Origin: Cognatundibacterium griseum
GTDB lineage: Bacteria > Pseudomonadota > Gammaproteobacteria > Burkholderiales > Burkholderiaceae_D
Direction: 5' to 3'
DNA: 58,870 nt
NCBI RefSeq assembly: GCF_014284195.1
Contig: NZ_JACOGC010000010.1
Coordinates: forward strand, 1-58,870
Shown here: piece by piece, positions 36,594 through 46,445 of the stretch
Layout: each line of letters opens with the position of its first letter
How positions within the stretch are numbered: the first letter of the stretch is position 1
Position numbers and translations under genes: made by a program
Notes under the pieces: generated by a model
The model's input: only the letters and a program-made list of their open reading frames with translations
Told to the model about the DNA's origin: nothing
Database searches by the model: none

Positions 36594-36959
36594 TCAGCCA
36601 ATGACTTTTTTTACGACTTCAGTTAACTTTTGTGGATCAAAAGGTTTCACCAACCAGCCATTCGCACCCGCAGCCCGCCCCTTGGCCTTCATATCGTCGC
36701 TGGATTCGGTCGTCAGCATCAAAATAGGCACGCGCTGGTATGTCGCAAGGCCTCTCAGTGATTTGATCAAAGTCAGCCCATCCATCCGTGGCATATTTTG
36801 GTCAGTCAACACCAGATCAACGACCTGTATCCTGGCTTTTTCCAGGCCATCCTGCCCATCAACCGCCTCAATAACCTGATATCCGGCAGCCTTCAGACTG
36901 AACGCCACCATCTGCCTCAAGGAACCAGAATCATCCACCGCTAAAATTGTTTTAGCCAT
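36594..36959 (-). CDS. CheY-like response regulator encoded beside cheA
   Basis: A 121-residue single receiver domain with VDDSGSLRQMV, phosphorylation site D-x-N in VLTDQNMPRMDG, MLTTESSDD and WLVKPFD. It is distinct from CheY at 28985-29380, lying between motAB and cheA. In related bacteria such a regulator beside cheA often competes for phosphate as a sink or acts on a second output. Which of the two binds the flagellar switch is not decidable from sequence, though the other is closer to canonical CheY. Confidence 0.93.
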   Translation of the reverse strand: MAKTILAVDDSGSLRQMVAFSLKAAGYQVIEAVDGQDGLEKARIQVVDLVLTDQNMPRMDGLTLIKSLRGLATYQRVPILMLTTESSDDMKAKGRAAGANGWLVKPFDPQKLTEVVKKVIG

Positions 36960-37011
36960 AATTACTCCGTTTTTCGAATAAAACGCAATATATCCATAAC
37001 ACTGTTACAGA

Positions 37012-37560
37012 CTAAAATAGTTCAATATCACCGCTGTCCAAATGCTTTTGATGAACGGCCTTCCTGAGCAGGTTTTGCAAATCAACGCTTTGTCTTTCAA
37101 GACGCAGAGTTGTTTCCTTCAGAAGGGATTCAATATCACCGCTGGGCGCATCATGTGAAATATCATTTCCGACGACACCGAGCGTACTCAAAACCTCTCT
37201 CAGACCATTACATCTTTGCAGTGTTCTTGAAATTAACTGACTGGTTAAGTCCTGGAATTGCAGACAAGTCACGGCTGCATTGACATGCTGAGAAATCTCG
37301 CTCTGGATTGTTCTGATTCGCTCAATACTCTCAGGAGGGATTGAACCCGTATCAATAATCAGATTAATTTCATCCTGCTCTTTCAAAACGGCAGAATGTA
37401 ACGAGAGAAAACTCATACCCAGTTTCTCAATCGCCTCCCCCAACAAAAGAGCAGTTTGAGCCAAGTCAGTCTCTACTTCAGACAAATGCGCATTCCCGTG
37501 GTCAGAGACCCCTGATAACAACTGCTTTACGTGAGACCCTAGCATTTTTTTGGGGGACAT
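37012..37560 (-). CDS. Second CheZ-like protein with a D-x-x-x-Q motif
   Basis: A 182-residue, nearly all-helical protein without signal peptide. A central segment LQFQDLTSQLISRTL aligns with the CheZ active-site segment QDFQDLTGQVI and keeps both catalytic positions (Asp and Gln in D-L-T-S-Q). The rest resembles CheZ only in helical character, and the tail GDIELF differs from the CheZ CheY-binding tail. It is encoded just upstream of the CheY-like regulator at 36594-36959, so it is a candidate dedicated phosphatase for that regulator. Annotated homologs are usually called chemotaxis protein or hypothetical. Activity is inference from the motif. Confidence 0.7.
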   Translation of the reverse strand: MSPKKMLGSHVKQLLSGVSDHGNAHLSEVETDLAQTALLLGEAIEKLGMSFLSLHSAVLKEQDEINLIIDTGSIPPESIERIRTIQSEISQHVNAAVTCLQFQDLTSQLISRTLQRCNGLREVLSTLGVVGNDISHDAPSGDIESLLKETTLRLERQSVDLQNLLRKAVHQKHLDSGDIELF

Positions 37561-37611
37561 CTCAGCATCCTATTCGTTCAGTTTTATCACTGATGCGCCA
37601 TTCATCATGCA

Positions 37612-38544
37612 TTACTTACCAGGCTGCTTAACAGAAACTTCAGTTTCAGCATTTGGCTGACTTGCCACCTCGACGGAACCACCATCCTGAGAAGCAGACT
37701 CTTCTGCTTTCTTATTCATGACAATAATACTGATACGTCGATTAATAGGATTGAGCGGATCTTGTTTATCGAACAGAACGGACGAAGACAAGCCGACTAC
37801 ACGCAGCACTTTAGCCTCATCCATACCACCGTAAATGAGCTCTCTTCTTGAAGCATTCGCGCGGTCAGCAGATAACTCCCAATTACTGTATCCCTTTTCC
37901 CCCATACCATAGGGTGCCGAATCCGTATGTCCAGATAAACTGATTTTATTGGGAACTTCGTTTAATGCTTTGCCAATTTCATGGAGAATTTCTTTGGTAT
38001 ACGGTTGCAGATCTGCTTTCGCAGAAGCGAACATAGGGCGATTTTGCTCATCAACCATCTGAATTCTCAGCCCCTCTGTTGTAATATCAAGCAACAACTG
38101 TTTTTTATAGAGTTTTAACGTTGGATTCGACTCAATCGCAGCCTCAATTTTACTTTTCAAACCCTTCAATCTTTCAGCGTCAGCCTTAGCCAGTGCGGCT
38201 TCCGCTGCCTGCAGATTATAGGATTTTCGCTGCGCCTCAATGTCACCTTTGCGATTCTGCCCCTCACGCAAACTCAAATCTTTCCCGCCACCTTTGATAA
38301 CACTGGAACTATCTCCGCTGCCATCCCCTCCGGCCATAGCCACTTTGAGCGGAGTTTGAAAATATTCAGCAATTCCCTGCAGATTCCCTTTTGCAGTGGA
38401 ACCTAAGAGCCACATCAACAGAAAAAACGCCATCATTGCGGTAACGAAATCAGCGTAAGCAATTTTCCAGGCGCCGCCATGATGGCCGCCGGCTACTTTT
38501 TTGATCCGCTTGACGATGATCGGCCGTAATTCTTCATTTGCCAT
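37612..38544 (-). CDS. motB: MotB, flagellar stator subunit
   Basis: A 310-residue protein: short cytoplasmic N-terminus (IVKRIKKVAGGHHGGAWKIAYADFVTAMMAFFLLMWLL), single TM helix with the proton-carrying Asp in YADFVTAMM, plug region and a C-terminal OmpA-like peptidoglycan-binding domain (SLSGHTDSAPYG, NWELSADRANASRREL). It anchors the proton-driven stator to the cell wall. Twenty bases separate it from motA. Confidence 0.96.
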   Translation of the reverse strand: MANEELRPIIVKRIKKVAGGHHGGAWKIAYADFVTAMMAFFLLMWLLGSTAKGNLQGIAEYFQTPLKVAMAGGDGSGDSSSVIKGGGKDLSLREGQNRKGDIEAQRKSYNLQAAEAALAKADAERLKGLKSKIEAAIESNPTLKLYKKQLLLDITTEGLRIQMVDEQNRPMFASAKADLQPYTKEILHEIGKALNEVPNKISLSGHTDSAPYGMGEKGYSNWELSADRANASRRELIYGGMDEAKVLRVVGLSSSVLFDKQDPLNPINRRISIIVMNKKAEESASQDGGSVEVASQPNAETEVSVKQPGK

Positions 38545-38564
38545 TTAAAAGCCTAACAATTCAA

Positions 38565-39425
38565 TTATTTAGATTTTGATTGTTTAATATGGTCTTCCAG
38601 TTCAGCAAAAGCCGGACGCTCCGTAGAGTACAGAACCTTGCGTCCAAACTCTACGGCCAATGCCGGCGCATAACCATTAAGGCTTGCCAGCAGCGTCACT
38701 TTGATGCATTGAAAAGTTTTTGAGGATTCGTCGAGTTGCTGCTCCAGCAAACCGGCCAAAGGGCCGACAAAACCATAAGCCAGCAGAATACCCAGGAAAG
38801 TACCCACCAGCGCATGTGCAATCAATATCCCCAATTCTGCCGGAGGAATACCGACGGACTCCATCGTATGAACGACGCCCATGACTGCAGCAACAATACC
38901 AAACGCAGGCAAACCATCACCCAGCTTTGCAATAAAATGAGAAGGAACAGCGCCCTCATGATGGTGCGTGTCGAGCTCGTTATCCATCAGATTTTCGATT
39001 TGAAAGGCGTCCATATTGCCAGATACCATCAGACGCAAATAGTCACAGAGAAATTCCATCAAGTGATGATCATGAACGATGGCCGGATATTTGCTGAACA
39101 ATGGGCTTTCTTCAGGTTTTTCAATATCACCTTCAATAGACATCAAGCCCTCTTTCCTGACTTTTGTCAGCACATCAAACAGCATCGTCATCAATTCCAT
39201 ATACAAGGCTTTGTTGTACTTAGAACCCTTAAAAACGGCAGGAAGTGCTTTGAGTGTCGCTTTTAAACTTTTTGCGTTATTCCCAACCAGGGAGGCGCCA
39301 ATGGCGGCACCACCGATCATCAGCAACTCCAATGGCTGAATCAAAACAGCCAGGTGACCGCCTGACATAACAAAGCCGCCAAATACTGAACCCAGTACCA
39401 CGATATAGCCGACGATGACTAACAC
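38565..39425 (-). CDS. motA: MotA, flagellar stator subunit
   Basis: A 286-residue protein with four membrane helices, a large cytoplasmic loop (about 60-165), and conserved GLPAFGIVAAVMGVVHTM and LVGTFLGILLAYGFVGPLA segments. The E. coli-type MotA length. Forms the proton channel with MotB. Upstream is a gap of about 145 bp to the methyltransferase gene. Confidence 0.97.
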   Translation of the reverse strand: MLVIVGYIVVLGSVFGGFVMSGGHLAVLIQPLELLMIGGAAIGASLVGNNAKSLKATLKALPAVFKGSKYNKALYMELMTMLFDVLTKVRKEGLMSIEGDIEKPEESPLFSKYPAIVHDHHLMEFLCDYLRLMVSGNMDAFQIENLMDNELDTHHHEGAVPSHFIAKLGDGLPAFGIVAAVMGVVHTMESVGIPPAELGILIAHALVGTFLGILLAYGFVGPLAGLLEQQLDESSKTFQCIKVTLLASLNGYAPALAVEFGRKVLYSTERPAFAELEDHIKQSKSK

Positions 39426-39570
39426 GGAATTACACTCCTCGATTGGAAAGTTATATTTAAATATCTTACGCCAATCATATCAGTCCATTCCATAGGATTC
39501 ATTACAAATTGATGTAAATCGAGGGACTGATATATATTTCTTTCAAAAAACTTCTGAAGTCACAACATAT

Positions 39571-40374
39571 TTACAAATACCAGACATGCAAAACACGATC
39601 GTCATTTTCTAACCTGATTTTAATGTCTGGAACAGCATCCTCTATCGCAAATTCATAGCTCATAAATATGCTCCCCGGTTGCATCTCATCTTGCACCTTT
39701 TTCCAAATTTGTGGCATGACAATCGGGGACAAATAAGCAAAAACAACATTAAATTTTTCAAAATTTAAATTTTCATATCGCCCAAAATGAAATTCGAAAT
39801 TTCTATGCGGGTAGCATTTTGATTTGAGCATGCTATACAGCCATGGAAAAACGGCAACCTCAATCCCGTAAAAATTCCATTCGCTTCTTAACGTACTAAG
39901 TTGAAAATTCAATCCTCCAAAACCGCTGCCAATATCGAGAAAGCGAATATCCGCTCTATCTGGAATGATCTTTACAATTTCGTATGGCAAGTATTTACCA
40001 GAAGGAAAAAATGGAACCCTTGTCATCAAGGTGGCTCCAAAAATTAAAAATAGTCCAAAGAAAATACCTAAACTGAACAAAGGAGATAACTGCATATAAA
40101 GCGCAAATATCAAAGCAACCGGAAAAATGAAATTCAGTATGTGCCACCACCATTCGAGTTTGGATCGAATGGAAAACCACAAAGACAATAATGAAGGAAG
40201 AAAAAAAACCGGGTATGTGATGAATATCTGAGCAAATTGATACTTCAAGAGAAAAAGTAGAAAAAATGCAAATAAAAAAGCCATGATTTGTATAATCATG
40301 GCTTTCATAATAACGAAACGGGCAATATTCTGAGACTGAGTTTTCTTTTGATACTCTCGCGACAACAAATCCAA
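39571..40374 (-). CDS. Membrane-anchored class I SAM methyltransferase
   Basis: A 267-residue protein. The first half has about four hydrophobic segments (residues 25-110) that form a membrane anchor, followed by a methyltransferase domain with motif I FLDIGSGFGGLNF, then YGIEVAVFPWLYSML and later VVFAYLSPIVMPQIW. The start is a TTG at 40374 with GGAGG five bases upstream, the only good ribosome-binding site. It lies 18 bp after flhC and before motA, where most relatives have nothing. Substrate unknown; a membrane lipid, quinone or envelope component is possible. Base composition is AT-rich like the flhDC leader. Confidence 0.8.
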   Translation of the reverse strand: MDLLSREYQKKTQSQNIARFVIMKAMIIQIMAFLFAFFLLFLLKYQFAQIFITYPVFFLPSLLSLWFSIRSKLEWWWHILNFIFPVALIFALYMQLSPLFSLGIFFGLFLIFGATLMTRVPFFPSGKYLPYEIVKIIPDRADIRFLDIGSGFGGLNFQLSTLRSEWNFYGIEVAVFPWLYSMLKSKCYPHRNFEFHFGRYENLNFEKFNVVFAYLSPIVMPQIWKKVQDEMQPGSIFMSYEFAIEDAVPDIKIRLENDDRVLHVWYL

Positions 40375-40392
40375 ACAAACCTCCGCTACATA

Positions 40393-40947
40393 TCAAGCCA
40401 CCATTTCTAAATCAGTAGCTGTTTCTTTAATTTTTTTCGTCTTCCCTGCCCTGGATGGCATATGGCAAAGACCACATTGATAATGATTATTCAAATCAAG
40501 TGAATGTGCAACAAAATGCCCGCCACACTCAGAACATTTTGCAAAAGTTAGCATTTTACCTTCAAAAAAACGCACCAACGTCCAGGCACGGGTCAAAGAT
40601 AATATCGCTTCATCGGGCTGCGAGCATCCCACCTGTTCAAGATAAAGACGATACGCTTTAATGATTGCATCGATTCCCGATATTTCAGCATGATCGTTCA
40701 GGTACTTATAAATATTCATAAAGAGAGAAGAATGAATATTCGGCTGCCAGGTGGTGAACCAATCCGCTGAAAATGGCAGCATTCCTTTTGGCGGCGAAAC
40801 TCCTTTTAATTCTTTGTAGATTTTCAGTAATCGCTCGCGAGACAGGGATGTTTCAGACTCGAGCAGTTGCAGTCTGGCTCCGAGATTGACCAGTTCAATC
40901 GCTAATTGAATTTCATTTGCTTCATTAACAACACTTTTGCCAGCCAT
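40393..40947 (-). CDS. flhC: FlhC, flagellar master regulator subunit
   Basis: A 184-residue protein with the FlhC fold, including the zinc-binding Cys cluster CSECGGHF plus CGLC near the C-terminus, and the helical region with EIQLAIELVNLGARLQLLE. Forms the FlhD4C2 activator of flagellar operons. It follows flhD at 34 bp. Sequence intact. Confidence 0.97.
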   Translation of the reverse strand: MAGKSVVNEANEIQLAIELVNLGARLQLLESETSLSRERLLKIYKELKGVSPPKGMLPFSADWFTTWQPNIHSSLFMNIYKYLNDHAEISGIDAIIKAYRLYLEQVGCSQPDEAILSLTRAWTLVRFFEGKMLTFAKCSECGGHFVAHSLDLNNHYQCGLCHMPSRAGKTKKIKETATDLEMVA

Positions 40948-40981
40948 ATTAAACTCCTGTCATCAATCATTAAACGTTGAA

Positions 40982-41299
40982 TTAATGGATTTCTTCAACA
41001 GGCTGACCGGCCATTAAAATGGCAGCATGAGAATGAGCGAGCGCACGTTCTTTATTGTAGTTTGTCAACATACACAGAATTGAGCTGTCCTCGAAACGAA
41101 ACCGAGCCAGCATCATATTTGATCCTGCCAGTTTCAGAATTTGCGAATTATTCAGCCCCTCGATCAAATCGGCAATTTCTTTACCGATTCCAAGTCGGAA
41201 AATGGCGGTTGCTTTATCCGCACGGATCATTTGTTGAGCCAGCATCAGATAGCTCAAATTAGCATCGCGGATTTCAGCCATCATGTCATTTTGTGTCAT
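40982..41299 (-). CDS. flhD: FlhD, flagellar master regulator subunit
   Basis: A 105-residue protein of normal FlhD length (MAEIRDANLSYLMLAQQMI, ADLIEGLNNSQILKLAGS). The ATG at 41299 is preferred over 41368 because GGAGGG lies upstream and the protein then has the family's usual N-terminus. The first gene of the motility cluster; its level decides motility. Confidence 0.95.
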   Translation of the reverse strand: MTQNDMMAEIRDANLSYLMLAQQMIRADKATAIFRLGIGKEIADLIEGLNNSQILKLAGSNMMLARFRFEDSSILCMLTNYNKERALAHSHAAILMAGQPVEEIH

Positions 41300-41815
41300 G
41301 TTCGTACCCTCCAGTCTATTTCCCGGGCAACGTTTGTTGCCGATGAGACAGATTGTGAGTGAGCACAAAATTGATCGATATAGGCGGGACGAGGGATTTT
41401 AATTCAGAAAAACAGGAAGAATCCCGTAAGACAAAATCTTACGAGACAATAAACATTAGAAATCACAAAAAAATACACTGCAATTTAAATAATTTGAAGA
41501 TTTGCGCTTCAAATTTAAAAACCACTTAAAATCAACAGGTTAGATAAAAAAATCCATAAACCTGTGTCTGCGATATAACCATTAACGGCATGAAAATTCA
41601 GAACTTTAGGGTTTTCGGAAAAAATTTTCAAAAATATTTTTCCTACATTCTGTAACGGCAAAGTCTCAAAAAACTTTAATTTTTTATTTTGGAATTTAAG
41701 TTTTTTAGCTTTGGTGTGGGAAAGCGACAACGCGCAAATTCATAAAAATTGACAAAAAGAAAATTTATGAATTTTCGCGTCGCTATTTACGAAGGGGGGA
41801 ATTGACTGGGTTTGA
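41300..41815. promoter_or_regulatory. AT-rich flhDC upstream region
   Basis: About 515 bp between dnaQ (which ends at 41816, same strand) and flhD. The stretch 41450-41770 is strikingly A/T-rich with many A/T runs (for example AAAAATTTTCAAAAATATTTTTCC near 41620, given here only as a description of its character). No convincing gene. Such long leaders upstream of flhDC commonly carry many regulator sites (H-NS-like, CRP), but I cannot assign any. A dnaQ terminator is not evident. Confidence 0.4.
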
Positions 41816-42544
41816 TTAAACAGGAGATATTTTTTCACTTCTCCAAATGCAGCTTTCTTTTAATTGCTTATCAAGTCCGTTTAATGCCGCATTATGCTCA
41901 AGAAGCTCTTCAGCAGTAGCTGATTGAACAATAATGTCTGACAAATCAACATCAATGATTACAGTTTCTTCAATAATTTTAGGTTCGTCTTCCGGCAACT
42001 CAATTTCAAAACTGTTCTGCCCTCGCGACATCGCCAGAAATACGTCTGCCAATAATTCCGCATCCAGCAACGCCCCGTGCAATTTACGATGAGAATTAGA
42101 AACATCGTAGCGATCACACAAAGCATCAAGGGAATTACGCTTTCCAGGATGAAGTTCTTTCGCCTGAACCAAGGTATCCGTAACAGTGTCAATGTGATCA
42201 GAAAAATTGCCTAGCCCTAGTAAATTCAATTCTGCATTCAGAAATGACAGGTCAAAAGGTGCATTGTGGATGATGACCTCAGCATCTTTGACATATGCCA
42301 GAAATTCGGCCGCAATCTCACTGAATTTAGGCTTATCACGCAGAAACTCTGTCGTCAGTCCATGAACAGCCAATGCGCCTTCCTCAGAATCACGCTCAGG
42401 ATTAATGTATTGGTGGAAATTATTTCCAGTGAGCTTACGATTGATTAGCTCAACACACCCAATTTCAATAATACGGTTTCCATCTCTGGGGCTCAGGCCT
42501 GTTGTTTCAGTATCAAGTACGATCTGTCTTAATATCTTATCCAT
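41816..42544 (-). CDS. dnaQ: DnaQ, DNA polymerase III epsilon (3'-5' proofreading exonuclease)
   Basis: A 242-residue protein with the exonuclease motifs ExoI VLDTETTGLSP, ExoII HNAPFDLSFLNAEL and ExoIII HRKLHGALLDAELLADVFL. The C-terminus carries a short alpha/tau-binding tail. It overlaps tilS by eight bases. Confidence 0.97.
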   Translation of the reverse strand: MDKILRQIVLDTETTGLSPRDGNRIIEIGCVELINRKLTGNNFHQYINPERDSEEGALAVHGLTTEFLRDKPKFSEIAAEFLAYVKDAEVIIHNAPFDLSFLNAELNLLGLGNFSDHIDTVTDTLVQAKELHPGKRNSLDALCDRYDVSNSHRKLHGALLDAELLADVFLAMSRGQNSFEIELPEDEPKIIEETVIIDVDLSDIIVQSATAEELLEHNAALNGLDKQLKESCIWRSEKISPV

Positions 42545-43961
42545 TGCACATTGCTCTTTCAGTCGTTTTATATTCGATCCATTCTAATTGAATCCGGTTA
42601 CCTTCAGAAAAATGACAGTAACTCGACTGCATTCCAACATTTGCGGCGAATAGTAGCTCCCCTCTCAAAGAAACGAAAGGCAGCCTTTCTCTGACCCAAA
42701 ATGGAATTTTCATTGACTGGTAATGATTTTTAATGTCGCGGGTTGGACGGTTTTCAGCCAGCTTTAGTTTTTCGCCACCACGTCGCAAATGCAATGTCAG
42801 CATTTGCTGGCTGAGCCAGTCGGGCTCCAGCCCATAATCTGTCTTGTTGAAAAAAAGAGTTCCACCAAATTGATCAAAATCCAGTGAAGGCTCTCCTGAC
42901 CATCGAAAATGAAGCTCAGGAATTTGCTCTTTTTCTGCCCGGGAGATCGACGCAACAATATAAATCCTGTCCTGATAACGGTGAAATGCGAGATTGTCGT
43001 GATATACAGTAATTTTTGCATCACAACGTGCTTCAAACAATTGCTTGCGAATTTCATTCAAACGAGATGTTGTCGGCATTTTTGAATCCAATTGCGCCAA
43101 CCAGAACCGAAATACGTTATTTGCTCTCTCCACGCTCAAGGATTCGAGTTTGGGAACAAGCAAAACATTTTCAGTATGGCAATATTGGAAGTCCTTCTCT
43201 GCCAAATCATCAATTAACTTCCGCGCTGAACGCATGTGCAAAGCTGTTCTTGCAATTCGTTTGGGGAAACCAGGAGAGATTTTCTCTAAAACAGGCATCA
43301 CCTGATGTCTCAGTGCGTTACGCAAAAAACGCGTATCCGAATTTGATTCATCATTTATGCAGGAAGCACCGCTTGCCCGGACCCACTCTTCAAGGTTTTC
43401 CCTTGTTTCGGCAAGCAATGGCCTCATTAGCATCAAGTCCGGCGTCCCCAGCAAAGATGGGGCAAAATTAAAACAATCCATGCCCGACATTCCAGCTACA
43501 CCGGATCCCCTGAGCAGCTGCATCAGCAAAGTTTCTGCCTGATCATCCAGATGATGCGCAGTCATTACGTGACATATCTGGAGTGAATTGCAAATATCTC
43601 CCAACGCACGATAACGCGCTTCTCTTGCACTTGCTTCGAGACCAGTGGCGGCAATATTTTCCGGATTCACTTTCCTGGAATGGAAATGAATCCCATGGAC
43701 ATTGCACATTGACTGGCAATGTGTCAGCCATGCATCTGCATTTGGACTCAAACCATGATGGACATGAATTGCATGCAGGGGAATGTGTCGTTGCTGGCAA
43801 TAAGCCTTACTTAAAAGCAGCAATGCTGTTGAATCAAGACCACCGCTATAAGCAATCGCTATGCCCTGCTGAGGGGGCAGGACTTTCAGTTGATCAAAAT
43901 AAAAGTCCAGTTCTTTGGTAAAACGCTGGAGCAAATGACTACGATAAGGATCCGATTTCAT
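42537..43961 (-). CDS. tilS: TilS, tRNA(Ile)-lysidine synthetase
   Basis: A 474-residue enzyme with the PP-loop SGGLDS (residues 39-44), the TilS substrate-binding and C-terminal domains, and typical length. It makes lysidine at C34 of tRNA(Ile)-CAU, essential for reading AUA. It overlaps accA by four bases (ATGA) and dnaQ by eight. Confidence 0.97.
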   Translation of the reverse strand: MKSDPYRSHLLQRFTKELDFYFDQLKVLPPQQGIAIAYSGGLDSTALLLLSKAYCQQRHIPLHAIHVHHGLSPNADAWLTHCQSMCNVHGIHFHSRKVNPENIAATGLEASAREARYRALGDICNSLQICHVMTAHHLDDQAETLLMQLLRGSGVAGMSGMDCFNFAPSLLGTPDLMLMRPLLAETRENLEEWVRASGASCINDESNSDTRFLRNALRHQVMPVLEKISPGFPKRIARTALHMRSARKLIDDLAEKDFQYCHTENVLLVPKLESLSVERANNVFRFWLAQLDSKMPTTSRLNEIRKQLFEARCDAKITVYHDNLAFHRYQDRIYIVASISRAEKEQIPELHFRWSGEPSLDFDQFGGTLFFNKTDYGLEPDWLSQQMLTLHLRRGGEKLKLAENRPTRDIKNHYQSMKIPFWVRERLPFVSLRGELLFAANVGMQSSYCHFSEGNRIQLEWIEYKTTERAMCNG

Positions 43962-44932
43962 TCGGCAATCTTGGTTTCCTTGAATTTGCCATAGCTCATG
44001 AGTTTCTCATGACGGGCGCTAAGCAGATCCTTGGTCTTAACGCCTTGAAATTGGCGAAGGGTATCTGCCAATGCGCGCTTAACCAGTGCGCACATCTGTT
44101 TCGGATCACGATGTGCCCCGCCTAAAGGCTCATTGATAATTTTATCGATCAGCCCCATTGCCTTGAGACGGTGCGCAGTCAATCCCAGAGCCTCTGCCGC
44201 GTCAGCAGCGCGATCCGAGGTTTTCCAAAGAATGGACGCGCAACCTTCCGGCGAAATCACTGAATACGTTGCATATTGCAACATCAGAACTGCATCCCCG
44301 ACAGCCAATGCCAGCGCGCCGCCAGAGCCACCTTCACCGATAATTGTCGCAATCAGAGGCACCTTCAGTTCTGCCATGACATAAAGATTATGTCCAATTG
44401 CTTCGGATTGTCCCCGTTCTTCCGCATCAATGCCTGGCCATGCGCCGGTTGTATCAATGAAGGTAAATACCGGGATATCAAATTTCTCAGCCAGCTTCAT
44501 CAGACGCATCGCTTTGCGATAGCCTTCCGGTTTTGGCATACCGAAATTACGCAAAGCACGTTCTTTGGTGTCGCGTCCTTTCTGATGACCAATTACCATG
44601 CAGGATTGCCCATTAAACCGAGCCAGGCCGCCCACAATAGACAAGTCATCCGCAAAACTACGATCACCATGCAACTCATGGAAATCAGTAAAAATCTGGT
44701 TAATATAATCCAGAGTATATGGCCGCTGTGGGTGTCGCGATATTTGGGAAACCTGCCAGGGAGTCAGCTTTGCGTAAATATCTTTTGTCAGCATCTGACT
44801 CTTTTTGGACAGCCGGTCTATTTCTTCTGAAATATCCACCGCTGAATCATCTTGGACAAAGCGTAATTCTTCAATTTTGGATTCAAGCTCGGCAATTGGT
44901 TGCTCAAAGCTCAAAAATGTCGTTTTAGTCAT
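43958..44932 (-). CDS. accA: AccA, acetyl-CoA carboxylase carboxyltransferase alpha
   Basis: A 324-residue protein of normal length, with [58 protein letters not shown] and [14 protein letters not shown]. It catalyses carboxyl transfer to acetyl-CoA for fatty acid synthesis. First gene of the accA-tilS-dnaQ minus-strand set. Confidence 0.98.
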   Translation of the reverse strand: MTKTTFLSFEQPIAELESKIEELRFVQDDSAVDISEEIDRLSKKSQMLTKDIYAKLTPWQVSQISRHPQRPYTLDYINQIFTDFHELHGDRSFADDLSIVGGLARFNGQSCMVIGHQKGRDTKERALRNFGMPKPEGYRKAMRLMKLAEKFDIPVFTFIDTTGAWPGIDAEERGQSEAIGHNLYVMAELKVPLIATIIGEGGSGGALALAVGDAVLMLQYATYSVISPEGCASILWKTSDRAADAAEALGLTAHRLKAMGLIDKIINEPLGGAHRDPKQMCALVKRALADTLRQFQGVKTKDLLSARHEKLMSYGKFKETKIAE

Positions 44933-45419
44933 CGTGCCTCCTTAAGTCCACACGAGTTAAAAATATTCCTGTCTCGTCAGTGCCAATGCAGAGCATTTGC
45001 TGCCGCCATGGCGGCGCGATGCGTGTGACAAGGATGCAAAGCAAGACATCACCAGATAAAAATTCCGACTACGTGTGCAAATTCTCGGAAAAATATCAGA
45101 ACGGGGCAGATTAAATATCAAAACCAGTCACTCTGTCCAGTTTTAGTATTATTTTTCTCAGAATTCAAAGCAGAATTTTTACTCACAGTCAAGAAAAGCA
45201 CGACCGGTTATTTTTAATTACCTGCAGAAACAACACCCATCAGTATATGTCACCAATTATGGATATTTTTCATCTGATAAAACTATTGAAAGCAGATATG
45301 TTCCCGGATAACGAAACCAAGATGGGCACATCTTTGATAAGATGATGCCGTACCAGTTTTAGTATACCATTGCTGCCTTCCTGTTCAGTCAACCTCAGAT
45401 AATTCTAAGCTCGAACACC
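44933..45419. other. Divergent intergenic region between accA and the TPR gene
   Basis: About 490 bp with no convincing gene. A perfect 14-bp GC-rich palindrome GCCGCCATGGCGGC lies at 45002-45015, standing out from AT-rich surroundings. Otherwise nothing recognisable. Confidence 0.35.
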
Positions 45420-46445
45420 ATGCGCCAGACTTTAAAAAAAATTATTATCATTTCCAGTCTCTCCTTCGCTTTTTTATCAGTGGCTGCATATGCTGACGAT
45501 GCTGCGGATATTGGAAAATTACTGCGATCCGGCCAAACTTCTGAAGCTTTGCAAAAGGTAGATGCCGCGTTGGCAATTCGTCCAAAAGACGCTCAGATGC
45601 GTTTTCTGAAAGGGTTGATTCTGACGGAACAGAACAAAACGACTGAAGCGATTAATGTTTTTATGAAGCTCACAGACGATTATCCGGAGTTGCCAGAACC
45701 ATATAACAACCTTGCGGTGCTGTATGCGTCTTCCGGACAATATGATAAGGCACGTGCGTCACTGGAAATGGCAATCCGCACCAATCCTACTTATGGGACA
45801 GCACACGAAAATCTGGGCGACGTGTACGCAAAATTGGCCAGCCAGGCATACGACAAAGCGTTACAGCTTGATTCAGGAAATACAACGGCCAAGCTAAAAT
45901 TGACATTGGTTCGTAATCTGGTTGGGAATACTACGGGTGGAACGAATCCCAAAAACAATCCGTCTCCTGCAACACAAGTGGCTCAGCTTGCTGCGCAGCC
46001 AAAATCTGCCGTCACCAACAAAATAGAGAAGATTGAACCGGAAACCGCGAAGTCAGTTGAAACAGCCAGCGCTTCTAAATCTAAGGCCCAACAAACTCAG
46101 GATAAAGAAGATGACGAGGTAATCAAAGCAATCGAAAACTGGGCCAAAGCCTGGAGCAACAAAGACACCAATGCCTATCTCGCCCATTACGCAAAAGATT
46201 TCCAAACACCCAAAGGTGAATCAAGAAAAACATGGGCAGAAGAACGCCGAAACCGGATTGAGGGCAAAGGCAGAATCAGCGTAAAAATAGAAACGCCGAA
46301 AGTAAGCCTGGATGGTAATAGTGCCACCGTGAAATTTCGCCAGATTTATACTTCCGACCAGTTGACTGCGAATAGCCGCAAAACCATTCTCATGATTAAA
46401 CAGGATGGAAAGTGGCTCATCAAGCAGGAGCGCGCGGGTAGCTGA
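45420..46445 (+). CDS. Periplasmic TPR protein with a SnoaL/Cds6-like C-terminal domain
   Basis: A 341-residue protein: signal peptide (about 1-25, ending SVAAYADD), TPR repeats (about 30-165), a low-complexity Lys/Thr/Ser linker (about 180-235), and a C-terminal NTF2/SnoaL-like domain (about 235-340) that resembles the Cds6-type domain. A TGATG overlap with the next gene couples it to the L,D-transpeptidase, which ends in a related domain. TPR partners of peptidoglycan cross-linking enzymes are known, but that role here is inference. Confidence 0.85.
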   Translation: MRQTLKKIIIISSLSFAFLSVAAYADDAADIGKLLRSGQTSEALQKVDAALAIRPKDAQMRFLKGLILTEQNKTTEAINVFMKLTDDYPELPEPYNNLAVLYASSGQYDKARASLEMAIRTNPTYGTAHENLGDVYAKLASQAYDKALQLDSGNTTAKLKLTLVRNLVGNTTGGTNPKNNPSPATQVAQLAAQPKSAVTNKIEKIEPETAKSVETASASKSKAQQTQDKEDDEVIKAIENWAKAWSNKDTNAYLAHYAKDFQTPKGESRKTWAEERRNRIEGKGRISVKIETPKVSLDGNSATVKFRQIYTSDQLTANSRKTILMIKQDGKWLIKQERAGS

